Shown here: positions 44,036 through 54,400 of the stretch, piece after piece | Numbering within the stretch: the first letter of the stretch is position 1 | How the letters are laid out: each line of letters opens with the position of its first letter | Assembly (NCBI GenBank): GCA_900291925.1 | Contig: UWYS01000010.1 | Span: 248,001 to 312,000, forward strand | Direction of reading: 5' to 3' | DNA length: 64,000 bases | From: Thecaphora thlaspeos | Taxonomy: Eukaryota > Basidiomycota > Ustilaginomycetes > Urocystidales > Glomosporiaceae | Notes under the pieces: model-generated | The model's input: only the letters and a program-made list of their open reading frames with translations | The model's database searches: none | Told to the model about the DNA's origin: nothing | Position numbers and translations under genes: made by a program

Positions 44036-44188
44036 GTAGTGTGCAGTTGACAGTCAGGGGCACAGTAGTCAAGCAAGGTGCCCAAGGTAAGTGGAGGTAA
44101 TGATCTTGAGTGATTGCCAAGATCACTCCTAGGGTCTCTCTCAGCCTTTTTTTTTTTCCTCGCATCTCAATTGATCTGCACACGACTG
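44036..44188 (-). repeat. Right terminal inverted repeat of the transposon
   Basis: Inverted partner of the left repeat. On the plus strand it contains an AAGGTAAGT donor-like site near 44086 and a T tract at about 44147-44158, followed by CTGTAG at the insertion junction. Confidence 0.92.
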
Positions 44189-44190
44189 TA

Positions 44191-44619
44191 GCGTGTTCCT
44201 CCCACCCTCGTTCCACCCTGCGATTCGAAGCCTCTCGTTGCGGCTCCCCGCCGCTCGCATCGTCCTATACAGCCCAGCAGCAGCATCAGCTTCTTCAGTG
44301 CAAAGGTGCCTTTCGCCCCTCCGTCTGTAGCTTCTACACCCTCCTCAACCTGGGGAGACTGTAGCCGAGACCACCCACTTGCCAACCTTGGTCAACGCCG
44401 ACGGACCTCTTCGTCAGCCATCGCCATACCGCTCGACTTTCAGGAGCCTCTTTGACAGACCAAGTCCTCAGCCAACCCCAGCATCGCCGCCTCTGCAGCG
44501 AGCTCCCCACGAGAAGTAGCCCATCAGCCATCGGAGCCGTCCAGCCCGCTAGGCCCGACCCTACGTCCCTGTCGCGCTTGTGAATCTCGCCTCACCACCT
44601 CCGCATCATACGCGTCAGC
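44191..44619 (+). other. Leader of the PKA gene, downstream of the transposon
   Basis: About 430 bp of CT-rich sequence continuing the composition seen left of the element (40500-41194). No separate coding frame is supported. Probably 5' UTR. Confidence 0.5.
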
Positions 44620-46875
44620 ATGTCAAAGCGATATCGGCAGGGTTCCGACGTCGAGGGCGACGCTCTCGCATACCAGCGCAAGATGCGATGCACGCGTGCC
44701 GTTGCCGACTACGATGGCCATGCATCCCCTTCCGTCCCAGGATGGCACCAAGCTCAGACCGCGGCCTACTCAAGCAGCCTACCTTCTCCTCAGCAATGGC
44801 AGGACGACTTCGACTTCCCAGACTTTGACGCGGCGATCGCGCTCAGTTTCGACGAGCAGGGTGATGCTGACTGCACGCCCTTGGAGTCCGGCTCGCGACC
44901 ACGGGAGCTTCCGCGCACGCTGGACGAGCGCTTCGTTCCGGGTCTCCTAACCTTTGTCGGCGGTCTGACCATGTCGCGACCCCTGCACGAGCGGGCGACA
45001 GACGCGCAATCGTCGGCATCGGCGCATCGCGACGTTTCCTTTGACGGCATCTCGATTGAACCGCCGCCGCTTGAGATGAGTCGCCGCTCCGTGTCGAGCC
45101 AGCACTCCTCCTCCCCTCCACGGCCCTCGCTCGACGGCACCGTCCGTATCGTGCCCAACATCGGGCTGGCCGCACCTCCGCCCGCGCCTCTGGTCCCCGG
45201 CGTATCGCCGGGTTGGCACGTCGAGTCCCACGGCAGGCAGGCCATGGAGCTTCACGAGGGCGTCCGCTTCCGAGATGACGACGGGTGGACGCCGCTGGAT
45301 GCCTTCCCGGCTCGCACCCAGCAGGGAAGGCTGGCCGTCGTGAGCGCCCGTGTGCAGCATCGCGCTCCTCCCGTGGTCTCGTATCGGCCGACGACGGGCT
45401 TGATGAATATCTCGACCGCAGCGACAGCGACGACGCCCGCCAGCCTGGGCCCAGTATCTCAAGAGGTCTTTGCAAAGGCCTCAAGCTCGAGGGCGGAAGC
45501 GGCACAACCTCACCAACGACGTCAGCCGAGCCCCGTTTCACTACCGCCCATCTCAACCATCCACCTCCGCCCTATTGCAGGGGACGACTTCAGCCCTCTC
45601 AGCCCGCTCCCTGGCTTGGGCTCGCTGCTGCAGACCCCACCGCGAGGGCCTGAGCTCCGCCGCCCTTTTGCGCAGAGCCCCAAGTTCCAGGGCGTGTTCC
45701 AGAGCTCGACGCAGGCAATGCCGCCGCACGTCTGGTTCCAGAACGGAGCGCCGATACGAGGCCCGCATGCTCCCTACGCCAACAACGCGATCTCGCATCA
45801 ACAGAAGCAGCAGCAGCGCCTCTCGCCCACAATAGAGAAAAGCGTCAAGACCGACGCCGCCTCGCCGTGGTCGCGTTACACGCTACAGGACCTCGAGGTG
45901 CTCGAGACGCTGGGGACGGGCACGTTTGGCCGGGTGCTGCTGGTGCGGCTCAAGGACAAGGCGGTTACGGATGCATCTGGCTACTTTGCGCTAAAGGTGC
46001 TGGCCAAGTCGGAGGTGGTGCAGCTGAAGCAGGTGGAGCACACGAACTCGGAGCGCGCCATCCTGGCCAAGGTGCGGCATCCGTTCCTGGTCAACCTGGT
46101 TACGACGTTCCAGGACTCGCGCAACTGCTACATGTTGATGGACTACGTGATTGGCGGCGAAATCTTCAGCTACCTGCGCCGGGCGGGGCGGTTCTCGGTC
46201 GATGTGACGCGCTTCTACATCTCGACGATCGTGCTGGCCATCGAGTACCTGCACGAGCGCAACATCATCTACCGCGACCTCAAGCCGGAGAACCTGCTGC
46301 TGGACGAGCAAGGGTACACCAAGATTGCCGACTTTGGCTTCGCAAAGGAAGTGACGGACCGGACGTGGACGCTGTGCGGGACTCCCGAGTACCTCGCGCC
46401 GGAGATCATCCAGTCCAAAGGCCACGGCAAGGCAGTCGACTGGTGGGCTCTGGGGATCCTTCTGTTCGAGATGCTGGCGGGCTATCCTCCCTTTTACGAC
46501 AACCAACCCTTTGGGGTGTACGAAAAGATCCTACAGGGCAACATCGTCTTTCCGTCGCACATCGACGAGTTCTCTCGTGATCTCATCCGTTCCTTGCTCA
46601 CGGCGGATCGGACGAGGCGGCTGGGAAACCTTCGCGGTGGCGCTCAAGACGTCAAGAACCACTGGTGGTTCCGAGGCGTCGACTGGGACGCACTCGAGAA
46701 GAAAAACATCCGTCCCCCTATCGTACCCTTCAACACCAAGGCGGGCGATACATCGAACTTTTCGAAATACGAAAAGGTCAGGTTGAGTAGTTTACCTGGA
46801 TTCGCCGACACACAGGCGCCGGAGGCGAGAGGCGCGGCGGTAGATGCGCATCATCATCTTTTCTCTTCCTTTTAA
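44620..46875 (+). CDS. cAMP-dependent protein kinase catalytic subunit
   Basis: AGC-family Ser/Thr kinase; in smut fungi PKA controls dimorphism, mating and virulence. Single exon, 751 residues. Residues 1-423 are a Ser/Pro-rich extension. The kinase domain starts at DLEVLETLGTGTFGRV, with glycine loop 432-439, catalytic-pocket K459, YRDLKPEN with catalytic D553, DFG at 571-573 and the activation loop RTWTLCGTPEYLAPE with phospho-acceptor T584. The AGC C-tail (FSKYEKVRLSSLPGF) ends in the terminal FSSF, which fits the FxxF hydrophobic motif. APE, DWWALG and RRLGN-type motifs are also present, so it appears active. The long N-terminus resembles the larger fungal PKA isoforms (Uka1 type) more than the short ones; exact orthology is not assigned. 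A transposon is inserted 431 bp upstream of the start codon. Confidence 0.95.
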   Translation: MSKRYRQGSDVEGDALAYQRKMRCTRAVADYDGHASPSVPGWHQAQTAAYSSSLPSPQQWQDDFDFPDFDAAIALSFDEQGDADCTPLESGSRPRELPRTLDERFVPGLLTFVGGLTMSRPLHERATDAQSSASAHRDVSFDGISIEPPPLEMSRRSVSSQHSSSPPRPSLDGTVRIVPNIGLAAPPPAPLVPGVSPGWHVESHGRQAMELHEGVRFRDDDGWTPLDAFPARTQQGRLAVVSARVQHRAPPVVSYRPTTGLMNISTAATATTPASLGPVSQEVFAKASSSRAEAAQPHQRRQPSPVSLPPISTIHLRPIAGDDFSPLSPLPGLGSLLQTPPRGPELRRPFAQSPKFQGVFQSSTQAMPPHVWFQNGAPIRGPHAPYANNAISHQQKQQQRLSPTIEKSVKTDAASPWSRYTLQDLEVLETLGTGTFGRVLLVRLKDKAVTDASGYFALKVLAKSEVVQLKQVEHTNSERAILAKVRHPFLVNLVTTFQDSRNCYMLMDYVIGGEIFSYLRRAGRFSVDVTRFYISTIVLAIEYLHERNIIYRDLKPENLLLDEQGYTKIADFGFAKEVTDRTWTLCGTPEYLAPEIIQSKGHGKAVDWWALGILLFEMLAGYPPFYDNQPFGVYEKILQGNIVFPSHIDEFSRDLIRSLLTADRTRRLGNLRGGAQDVKNHWWFRGVDWDALEKKNIRPPIVPFNTKAGDTSNFSKYEKVRLSSLPGFADTQAPEARGAAVDAHHHLFSSF

Positions 46876-47733
46876 TACCATACGTCCTCGGCGTCACGAT
46901 TCGTCTCGTCGCGTCGCATCGCGTCTTGTTTGGTCGTTTTGTGACGGTCGTTGTTGTACTATGCGCTACCTCTTATACGAAGATCCTTCTAACGACGTTT
47001 TAATCTCGTTCACCTCGCCGATCGTTGCAAGGTCTCATGTTTCTTTCCAGATTTCTATGTACTCGTTCCTCTGACCTCTTTTTAATCTACTACTTCTTGA
47101 TCGTCTGTACACTTTCATCGTTGCAAAGGTGGGAAAGTGATGTTTATCTAGGTAGATGCGACGGGGTGAAGGTAACTAGCTTCAGTTTTGCACCTTGGTA
47201 GACATGTGACTCATACTCACCTCCCGACATATTCGACGATCCGAAAGCAGGTATGTATACACAGATAGAGATGACTGATTGAGGCAGAGAAACGGTTATC
47301 GCATTGCCGGGAAAAGACAGGGAGAGATTAAAACGGTAGAGAATCCCCGATGATTGTGCGAGTCGATAAGCTGCAGGAGGAGAGTCTGTCTCTCTGTGTT
47401 CTGGATCATATCTCTACAGGAAAAGATAAAATGAAACCCGACGATGTTCGGGTCAGAGATGGAGCTGGGCTGGTGGGTGACCTCGGGGCTTGATGAGCCG
47501 CCAGTAAGCCGATGGTTCTGCCGTTGATGTGTGGACGCTGGGTGGCGATATGCTCGACTGGGTATCGGCGGGTGATGCTTGGTCCAGGGTATCGCGCCCG
47601 CGTCGACTCCGGTACGACTCTGATCCGTGTCTACCTGTGTGGTATCCTGTGGCCGTCGATCCGGGCATGTAGTGCTGCTGCTGCTGCTGCTGGTGTACAT
47701 GCCGAAGCTGGTGAAAAAGGGAAAGGGATGCGC
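46876..47733. other. Intergenic: PKA 3' region and downstream convergent region
   Basis: No supported gene. A short CTG run (about 47672-47690) and AT-richer 3'-UTR-like sequence (46900-47110). Confidence 0.55.
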
Positions 47734-49137
47734 TTAGTGCGGTCGCGCGGACTCGAAGCTGCGCTGAAGTCTCTGGCCTCCAATGCTGGAAGCGCTTAGT
47801 ACTACGCTCGGCCTCGGCGTCGTCTCGCTCCTAGGACTGGTATCGGGCGAACCGTCGTTACCAAAGTAGCGGAATCTCGTTTCGGTGATAGAGCCGCAGC
47901 CGCAGCCGGAGTGCAGTGCCAGCGATGCCGTCGCCGTCTGGAGGGGGCCGTTAGGCGAGGCGGGCGACTTGGTGAAGCTGAAGTTGATGTATTGCTTCCA
48001 TAGGTTGGGACGGCGTGGCGGGCTTGGGTCGGGCCAGGCGTCGTCGCTTGACTTCTGCTTGCTGTGCGGGTCGGACCAAGCGGCCTTGGCGGACGTCGTC
48101 TCGCGTCGCGACGTGTCGGCGGCGCTGGCCGCCAACCTGAAACCGCGCGTCTTGGTCCTGCCGTGCAGCGGCGGCTCCGGCGATGAGGGAGGCAGCGAAG
48201 ACGAGGCCGAGTAGACGGCTTCGGTCGAGCTCTGACTGGAAAAGATCGAGTAGGCTGACTCGGCCTCCATCGGGTCGACGACCGAGATGATCTGCGAGTT
48301 GAGCCGCAAGCCGAGGCTGTTGATTTGGACGCGTTGCGGGATCGAGTCGTCATAGTGGCAGGCGCCGTCATTGAAGCGAGTGTAGCCGCTGGCTGGCGAG
48401 CCGCAGGCAAATTAGGCGTTGCTGCCGCGCTGCAGGCGCATGCGCCGCCTCTTCTGCTCGAGGCTGCTGCACTGGCTCCAGACTATCTCGCGGTTGATGC
48501 GCTCGAACTCGTCGCTGAGAACGCGCTCGATACGCTCGAGCTTGATGCGCCTTAGTGAGCATGCGAGTCCCCTCGGGATCTCGAGCATCTTGCCCGCCGT
48601 CACGCGCTGCCTGTCGAAATTGAGCGCGGCGTTGTCCCTGGAGCCGGTCTCGACGGGATCCCCAAACGAGTTGATTCCCGACGAGAAGCCGGAGATCGCC
48701 CACTTGGGCTTGCGCAGGTCGTGGAGCCGTTTGCGGATGGCGGTGGCGCGTTCTACCAGGTTAATATGGTGGATGCGGTCGAGTGAGCGCTGCTGCTCGT
48801 CATCGTAGTCGGTGAAGCCGTAGTAGCTCACCAAGCTGCCGATTGATGAGGTGGTGGTGGTGCTGGCGCTGATGTCGGTGCTATCGCCGCTGCCGACGCT
48901 GTTGCTGATACTGCTGCTGCTGCCGACGGGGCTACGTCGGGCGGTGCCCGTATTAAGCTTGCCGTTGAGGGTAGCACTGACATCGGCAATGAAGCTGAAG
49001 CGCTTGAGGTGGACGCTTGCGCTGTTCTTGCTCGTATAGTCTCAGTTGGCTCCCTCTGGCCTGTACTGCATGATATCGGCTCGAGAGGGCGAAGGAGGGG
49101 GAGATTGGGGTAGGCGGGGCTGCGGACAGTAGGGCAT
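47734..49137 (-). pseudogene. Uncharacterised coding frame interrupted by two in-frame stops
   Basis: A single frame of 468 codons from ATG 49137 to TAA 47734 contains only two internal stops: TGA at 49042-49044 and TAA at 48412-48414. Both sides of each stop have coding-like, balanced composition, for example LVSYYGFTDYDDEQQRSLDR, HDLRKPKWAISGFSSGINSF and IKLERIERVLSDEFERINRE before the second stop, and SPASGYTRFNDGACHYDDSI, INSLGLRLNSQIISVVD and RRPNLWKQYINFSF after it. No family was recognised. A weak intron (donor GTGCAG near 48484, branch-like CTAAT, acceptor CAG near 48390) could remove the second stop in frame; no such solution was seen for the first, which may instead lie upstream of a true acceptor joining an unseen exon. 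It is either a gene with misread splicing, a readthrough gene or a young pseudogene. Confidence 0.5.
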
Positions 49138-51455
49138 CGTCAAGATGTGATCGTAGTAGAGGGGAGTGATAAGGGAAATGGCGGGACGAGAAGAAGGGAG
49201 GAATGGGAACGATGGTGCGAAGAGGTGTTGGACGGATGAGAGAGGAAGAATAGTAAGGGGGAATGAAGTGGAGGGGCTGTTGAGTGACTGTGGGGAGGAG
49301 GAGAGAGAGAGGAGGAGAGGAAGGGAAGGAGGGGGAGGGAGAGGGAGAGGGAGAGGGAGGCGTGAAAGGAAAAATAGGAAAGCGCCGAGCAAAGAGGTGG
49401 ACATAGGGAGGAGAAGTAGATATGAATCGCCGCTACACAGAATAAGTTCTAGACTGCGGGGAGAGACGCAGAGACAGTAGAGACGAAGGGTGATAGAGAG
49501 ATGAGATCGAGGCCGGAGATGCAAGAAGAGGGGCAAGAAGACAGGGGCAAGAGCGGGACAGCGGCGCGTGGCGGCGGCAAGCCCATCGGCGCATCCAACA
49601 CCTGCCACGACATTCTCCGGCGTCGGGCCGACACGACACGTAACAAAACAGGCCGCTCCTCCCGCCGCAGGCAAGTCCCAAGCCGCATCCTGCTGCACGC
49701 ATATATGCCCCAACTAGACTGACCCATGCCTCGCTGCGTCGTTGCTTGCTTCCCTATCGACGTGTCGAGTCGCGTCCCGAGAATCCGGTCCGATGCGGCA
49801 TCGCTCTATCTTGCTTCGGCATGGTAGCTGCCCCCTCTGATGTATGCGTTTACTGTGCGTGGCTGGTCGGGCTTTGAGCTCCTTCCAGAGAGCGACACTC
49901 ACGCCTTGCCTATATGCGTTGCTTTGTATTCGTGGTTCCCTTTGCTTGGGGAGGGGGAATGGAAAGAGAGTGTGCGTGTGTGTGAGAGTGAGAGAGTGAA
50001 GGAGAGAGAGGCTTCCTCAACCATCCTCGGATGTACTGCGCAAAGCCGAACGGAAGGCGCGTCCCGGCTCAGCGCCACCCAGCCGCCTGTTGAACCTAAA
50101 GTTTGGTCTGCTCAACCCGCCTCGGAGCGGCCCGCACCCACCGCCAGCCCGCCGTGTCAGAGGCAGGCGAGGCGACGAAGGGGGGCCTCTGCCTGTCGGG
50201 GAGATCCCGCTACGTCCGACTTGCTCCATCTCTATCCTGGCCTTTCCCCTAGTCCGCGACCTCGATTTGTAGAAGGAGCAACCTAACTTTAAAGCTTGCT
50301 CCGGACCAGCTAGGCTGAGCGATTTTCCATGGTGACGCGCAACGACGTTGCAAACGACGGCCTGGTCCCGCAAGCCTCGCGCAGACATACGTACGGGTAT
50401 GTGGTCAAACTCAGATGCGCTTCACTCTGTCGGGTAGCAGGATTTTAATAGCATACATCCACCTTTCTGCCTCAAAACGATGTCTACATAGCCTTACTAA
50501 CCAGGACCACGTCCTTTTGAGCGGGCCGTCACCAGCGTGAAACGTGCTGGCGCGCCCTTATCAGGCAGGCGGTCCGTAAAGTCCACACGTACTACACTAC
50601 TGAGGCGGACGAAACCGACCTTTCAAGGTTTACCTGGCCTGGCTACGCGCCAAAGCCATATACATATAGCATTCAAGATTCATTGGGTTCATGGACCGAT
50701 CAAATTGGCGCAGGAGAGGGATGCAGCAGGCCGATGGCCCGCTGCCGTGCCGCCTCCACCGGGCGTCGAACCGCGCGCCCGAAGTAGTGGGACGCGGCCT
50801 GGCGCAGAGCACGGCCCGCTTTACCGCTGCGTCCCGGCGCATCGTATCTATTCTACCTGTGCGTGCAGAAGCATGCCGATGGTCCTCGCGAGCGCAGACG
50901 CCTACAGAGCGAGTCGATTGCATGCGGTAATGAGGCATAGCAGCGGGACGGCGGGCAACCGAGAGGGGATGCGGAATGCGCGTGATGTGCGTGGGCCGGA
51001 GCCCCTATTTGGCGGCAAGAAAGCCCGTTGTCTTGTGCAGGGACAAGCCACCTGATAAGCAGGTGGACCGACGACCGCAGCAGGCGGTGACTCCGCAGTC
51101 TATGAATGCCACGCGTGATGCCGTCGACGGGTGCGTCTCGGCCCTCACAGGCCTCCACCTGCCTTGGCTGACCGGGAGTCGGAGCTGGCGGTGCGTGGTC
51201 GCTGTGGCCGGGCGGGCGAATTTTGGTTCTAATTTGGCGGCCATCTTTCCTGCCTGCTTTTTCTTTCTTCTCGACCCGCTCACCCCTCGCTCCTCACACC
51301 AACCGGCGCCCACCACGACCACGAGCACGCCCTTAGCCCAACCACACCGCACATATCGGGCCCTTATCGTAGACGGGAGAGACACAGAGACAGGACATTG
51401 ACGATAGAGCGTGACAGCCCGACATCTGCTCCACTCCGCTCGCACGGCTTGAGCG
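49138..51455. other. Intergenic, 2.3 kb, no supported gene
   Basis: Upstream of the interrupted frame and of ELP1. Holds a GA-rich low-complexity tract (GGGAGA units, about 49295-49360) and a GT/GA-rich run (about 49960-50010). CT-rich sequence near 51240-51350 is probably the ELP1 leader. No tRNA gene was identified by eye. Confidence 0.55.
49295..49360. repeat. GA-rich repeat with GGGAGA units
   Basis: Purine-only tract with several tandem GGGAGA hexamers, upstream of the minus-strand interrupted frame, where it reads as a polypyrimidine leader. Confidence 0.8.
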
Positions 51456-54400
51456 ATGCGCAACCTCTCCATCCTAGCCCACCGGGCCTTTACCCTCGCC
51501 GGACAGCCGTCGCCCGGCGCAGCCATTCATGCCACCGCCTTCAGCACCGAGGACGAAACCCTCTACGCGGTCGCCGTCTCCCGTTCATCGCCCACATCGC
51601 TCAACGTCAAACTCGACTTCCTCTGCCGCACCACCGGCTCACTCGACCTAGTCCCCTTTGCCGGCCTCGTCGTTCCTGCTGCGCCCGCTCCCCTTCCTGG
51701 ATCGGCCACCGCCACTACGTCTCCGCAGCTTACTGGCAGGCCCATCAATGAGATCGTCTCGTTCCACTTCCTCGCAGACGGCGGCTCGACTGCCCAGCAC
51801 AGCCCGGCACTCTGCACCATCACTGCGGGAGGCGACATCATCCTACTCCCGCTCGCCGAGCATCTCGCGCCAGACGATGCCCCGACGCCCGACGCAGAGA
51901 TTGTTGGATCGGTAGAGCAGGGTCTGCTCGCCGCCTCTTGGAGTCCCGATGAAGAGCTTCTCGTCCTCATCACAGCCGCCACATCCGAGCAAGCGTCAGA
52001 GAGTGGATCGAGGGAGCCTGAGAAGCTTCTGCTGATGACGCGCGAGTTCGAGGTCCTCTCGGAGGTGCAGCTCAGCACCGACGACTTTGGCGAGGAGCGT
52101 CCCGTAGACGTTGGTTGGGGTTCCAAGGCCACCCAATTTCACGGCTCAGAGGGCAAAGCAGCAGCCGCTGCTAAACCTACCGTTGACACCCGCGGACCTC
52201 GTCTTCCCGACGACGACGGCAGGCCTCGCATCTCTTGGCGCGGCGACGGAGCCTTCTTTGCTGTATCATCGCTCGAGCCATTGCACTCTTCGCTCTCCGA
52301 GGTCGGCGCTGCCCCATCGTGGCACCGCCTCATCCGCACCTACGCCAGGCTCGGCGTGCTATCCGCTACGTCAGACCCAGCGGTGCGGGGCATCTCGCAG
52401 GCGCTCGCTTTCCGGCCGATTGGCAACCTGATCGCTAGCACGCAGCGCTTTGGGCCGTCGCCCTCCGGCGAGCCATGGCAGGCGGGACGAGCGGGGAGGC
52501 ACGACGTTGTCTTTCTTGAGAGGAACGGTCTAAGGCACGGCGAATTCAGCTTGCGCGAAGAGGCACCATCGCAGCCGCAGGGGACGCGGATCGGCTGGGA
52601 AGCCAGTCAGAGCGAGCAGCAATGGACCCGCGACCACTTTGTACGGGAGCTCTGCTGGAACTCGGACGGCAGCGCGCTTGCAGTGTGGCTCACCCGCACT
52701 CCGAATCCGGATAACCAGGCCGCATCGCCAGTAGATGTGGTGCAGGTTTGGACAACGGGCAACTACCACTGGTACCTCAAGCAAGAGATCGTGGCGCCCG
52801 TCGGCGTCCAACAAGTCAAATGGCACCCGGAGAGCCCGCACGACCTCGCCATCGCCCATGCCGACGTGGTGGAGTGGAAGTCGTTCTGCTACGAAACGGC
52901 ATCTTCCGGCGGACGACCACCCTTTGACGCCGCCTGCATCGCCGTCGCCGACGGCTCTGCGACGCTGCTGACGCCCTTCCGGATGCAGAACGTCCCGCCG
53001 CCGATGTGCACCACCTCGCTGCTGGCGCCACCTGCCGGGGCCGTCGTTCCCTCTGCCTACGATGCCTACTCGGTGCCCGTCCACAAGGCTTGGGCGCAGC
53101 TCGCACCGTTGGACCAGGCAGCGGCGACCAGCTTGCTCACGGTGCTTTACCAGTCGGGACAGGTACAGCTCTGGACGTTCGAGTGGGGCGTGATGGGCGG
53201 TCGTTCGATGCTTGGAGGCCGGCCCGTGCCGACACCTACGTTCAGGGGAACCATCGACGTCCGCAATGTCGCCGGCAGACGATCGCAGGACAGCCCAGTC
53301 CAGATCGCTGCTGCCGGATGGCCTTCGACTGGCGCCGGAGACGCATCCTCCAAGCTGTCGCTTGCCGTCCTGCTTTCCGACGGATCACAAGACTCGATCC
53401 GCAAATTCGACATTGCACTTTCGACCAAGGGTGGCGAGCAAGCCGATGTCCTCACCGCCTCTTTGGAGGAGATCGCTCTACCGCCCAGCGGAAGCGGGAA
53501 GCGCAGGCTGGTGGCGGACCCCTTCGTGCCCAAGACCGGTTTCGAGCCCGGCTTCTACGTCCACGACGACGAGGGCCAGGTCTGGCACTTCTCGCGAGGC
53601 GAGGCGACGCGCTTCTCGCGCCTTGGCGCCTTCTGTCCGACGATCCAGGTGCTGGCTCGGCCCGGCGGACACCCTTCACGATTTATCGGACTGGCTTCGA
53701 ACGGCCGCCTCTTTGCCGGCGCCCACCTCGTCGCCAAGGATGCGACGTCCTTCACACTGGCGGGCAGCTTCTTGGTCTGGACGAACAGTGCGCACGAGGC
53801 TCGCTTCGCGCCCGTCGCCGGCCTGTCCTTTGACGGCGAGGCGATCAGCGGTGTCGCCAAGGCACAACATGAGGAAGCGGTGAATCTCGGGCGGCGGGTG
53901 GAGCGAGGCAGTCGAATTGTCACCGCGGTGTCCAGCCTGATGGCGCTGGTGCTGCAGATGCCGCGAGGCAATCTCGAGACGATTTGCCCGCGACCCTTGG
54001 TGCTCGAGGTGGTTCGACGCGACCTCGACCATCAGGGGTACGGCTCCGCCTTCCGTACCTGCCGCATCCACCGGATGGACGTCAACATCCTCTACGACCA
54101 TGACCCGGAGTCGTTCATGTCGCACATTGCCAAGTTTGTCGCCCAGGTCGCCGACGTCGACCACATCAACCTCTTCCTCTCCGGCTTGCGCAACGAAGAC
54201 GTGACGAAGACGCTCTACAAGCCCTTGACGCGGTCCGACCGCCAGGCGGCCGCCGGGCCGTCCTCTTTGTCGTCGGCGTCATCGTCGACGTTCGACAAGG
54301 TCAACCGGATCTGCGACGCGGTCCGTGCCGAGCTGGAGCGCACCGACGACAAGCGCAAGTACATCAACTCGATCCTCACCACGCACGTGCGCAAGATCCC

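Larger units (their letters stand above)
41195..44188. mobile_element. Tc1/mariner-like DNA transposon with passenger gene, decayed
   Basis: 2,994-bp element bounded by TA on both sides (41193-41194 and 44189-44190), the target duplication of the Tc1/mariner superfamily. Both ends begin CAGTCGTGTGCAGATC and form nearly identical inverted repeats of about 153 bp. The interior holds a minus-strand DDE transposase remnant and a convergent plus-strand passenger frame. Base composition differs sharply from the host: CpG is almost absent, and TG/CA dinucleotides are abundant. The transposase lacks key catalytic residues, so the copy is not autonomous, though its ends look complete. It is inserted 431 bp upstream of the PKA start codon. 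Confidence 0.93.

Noticed and set aside
49042..49713. 223-codon minus-strand frame as a complete separate gene
   Set aside because: Most of it is poly-Leu/Pro/Ser translation of a GA-rich repeat; only the last 31 codons (from ATG 49137) join the coding-like frame described.
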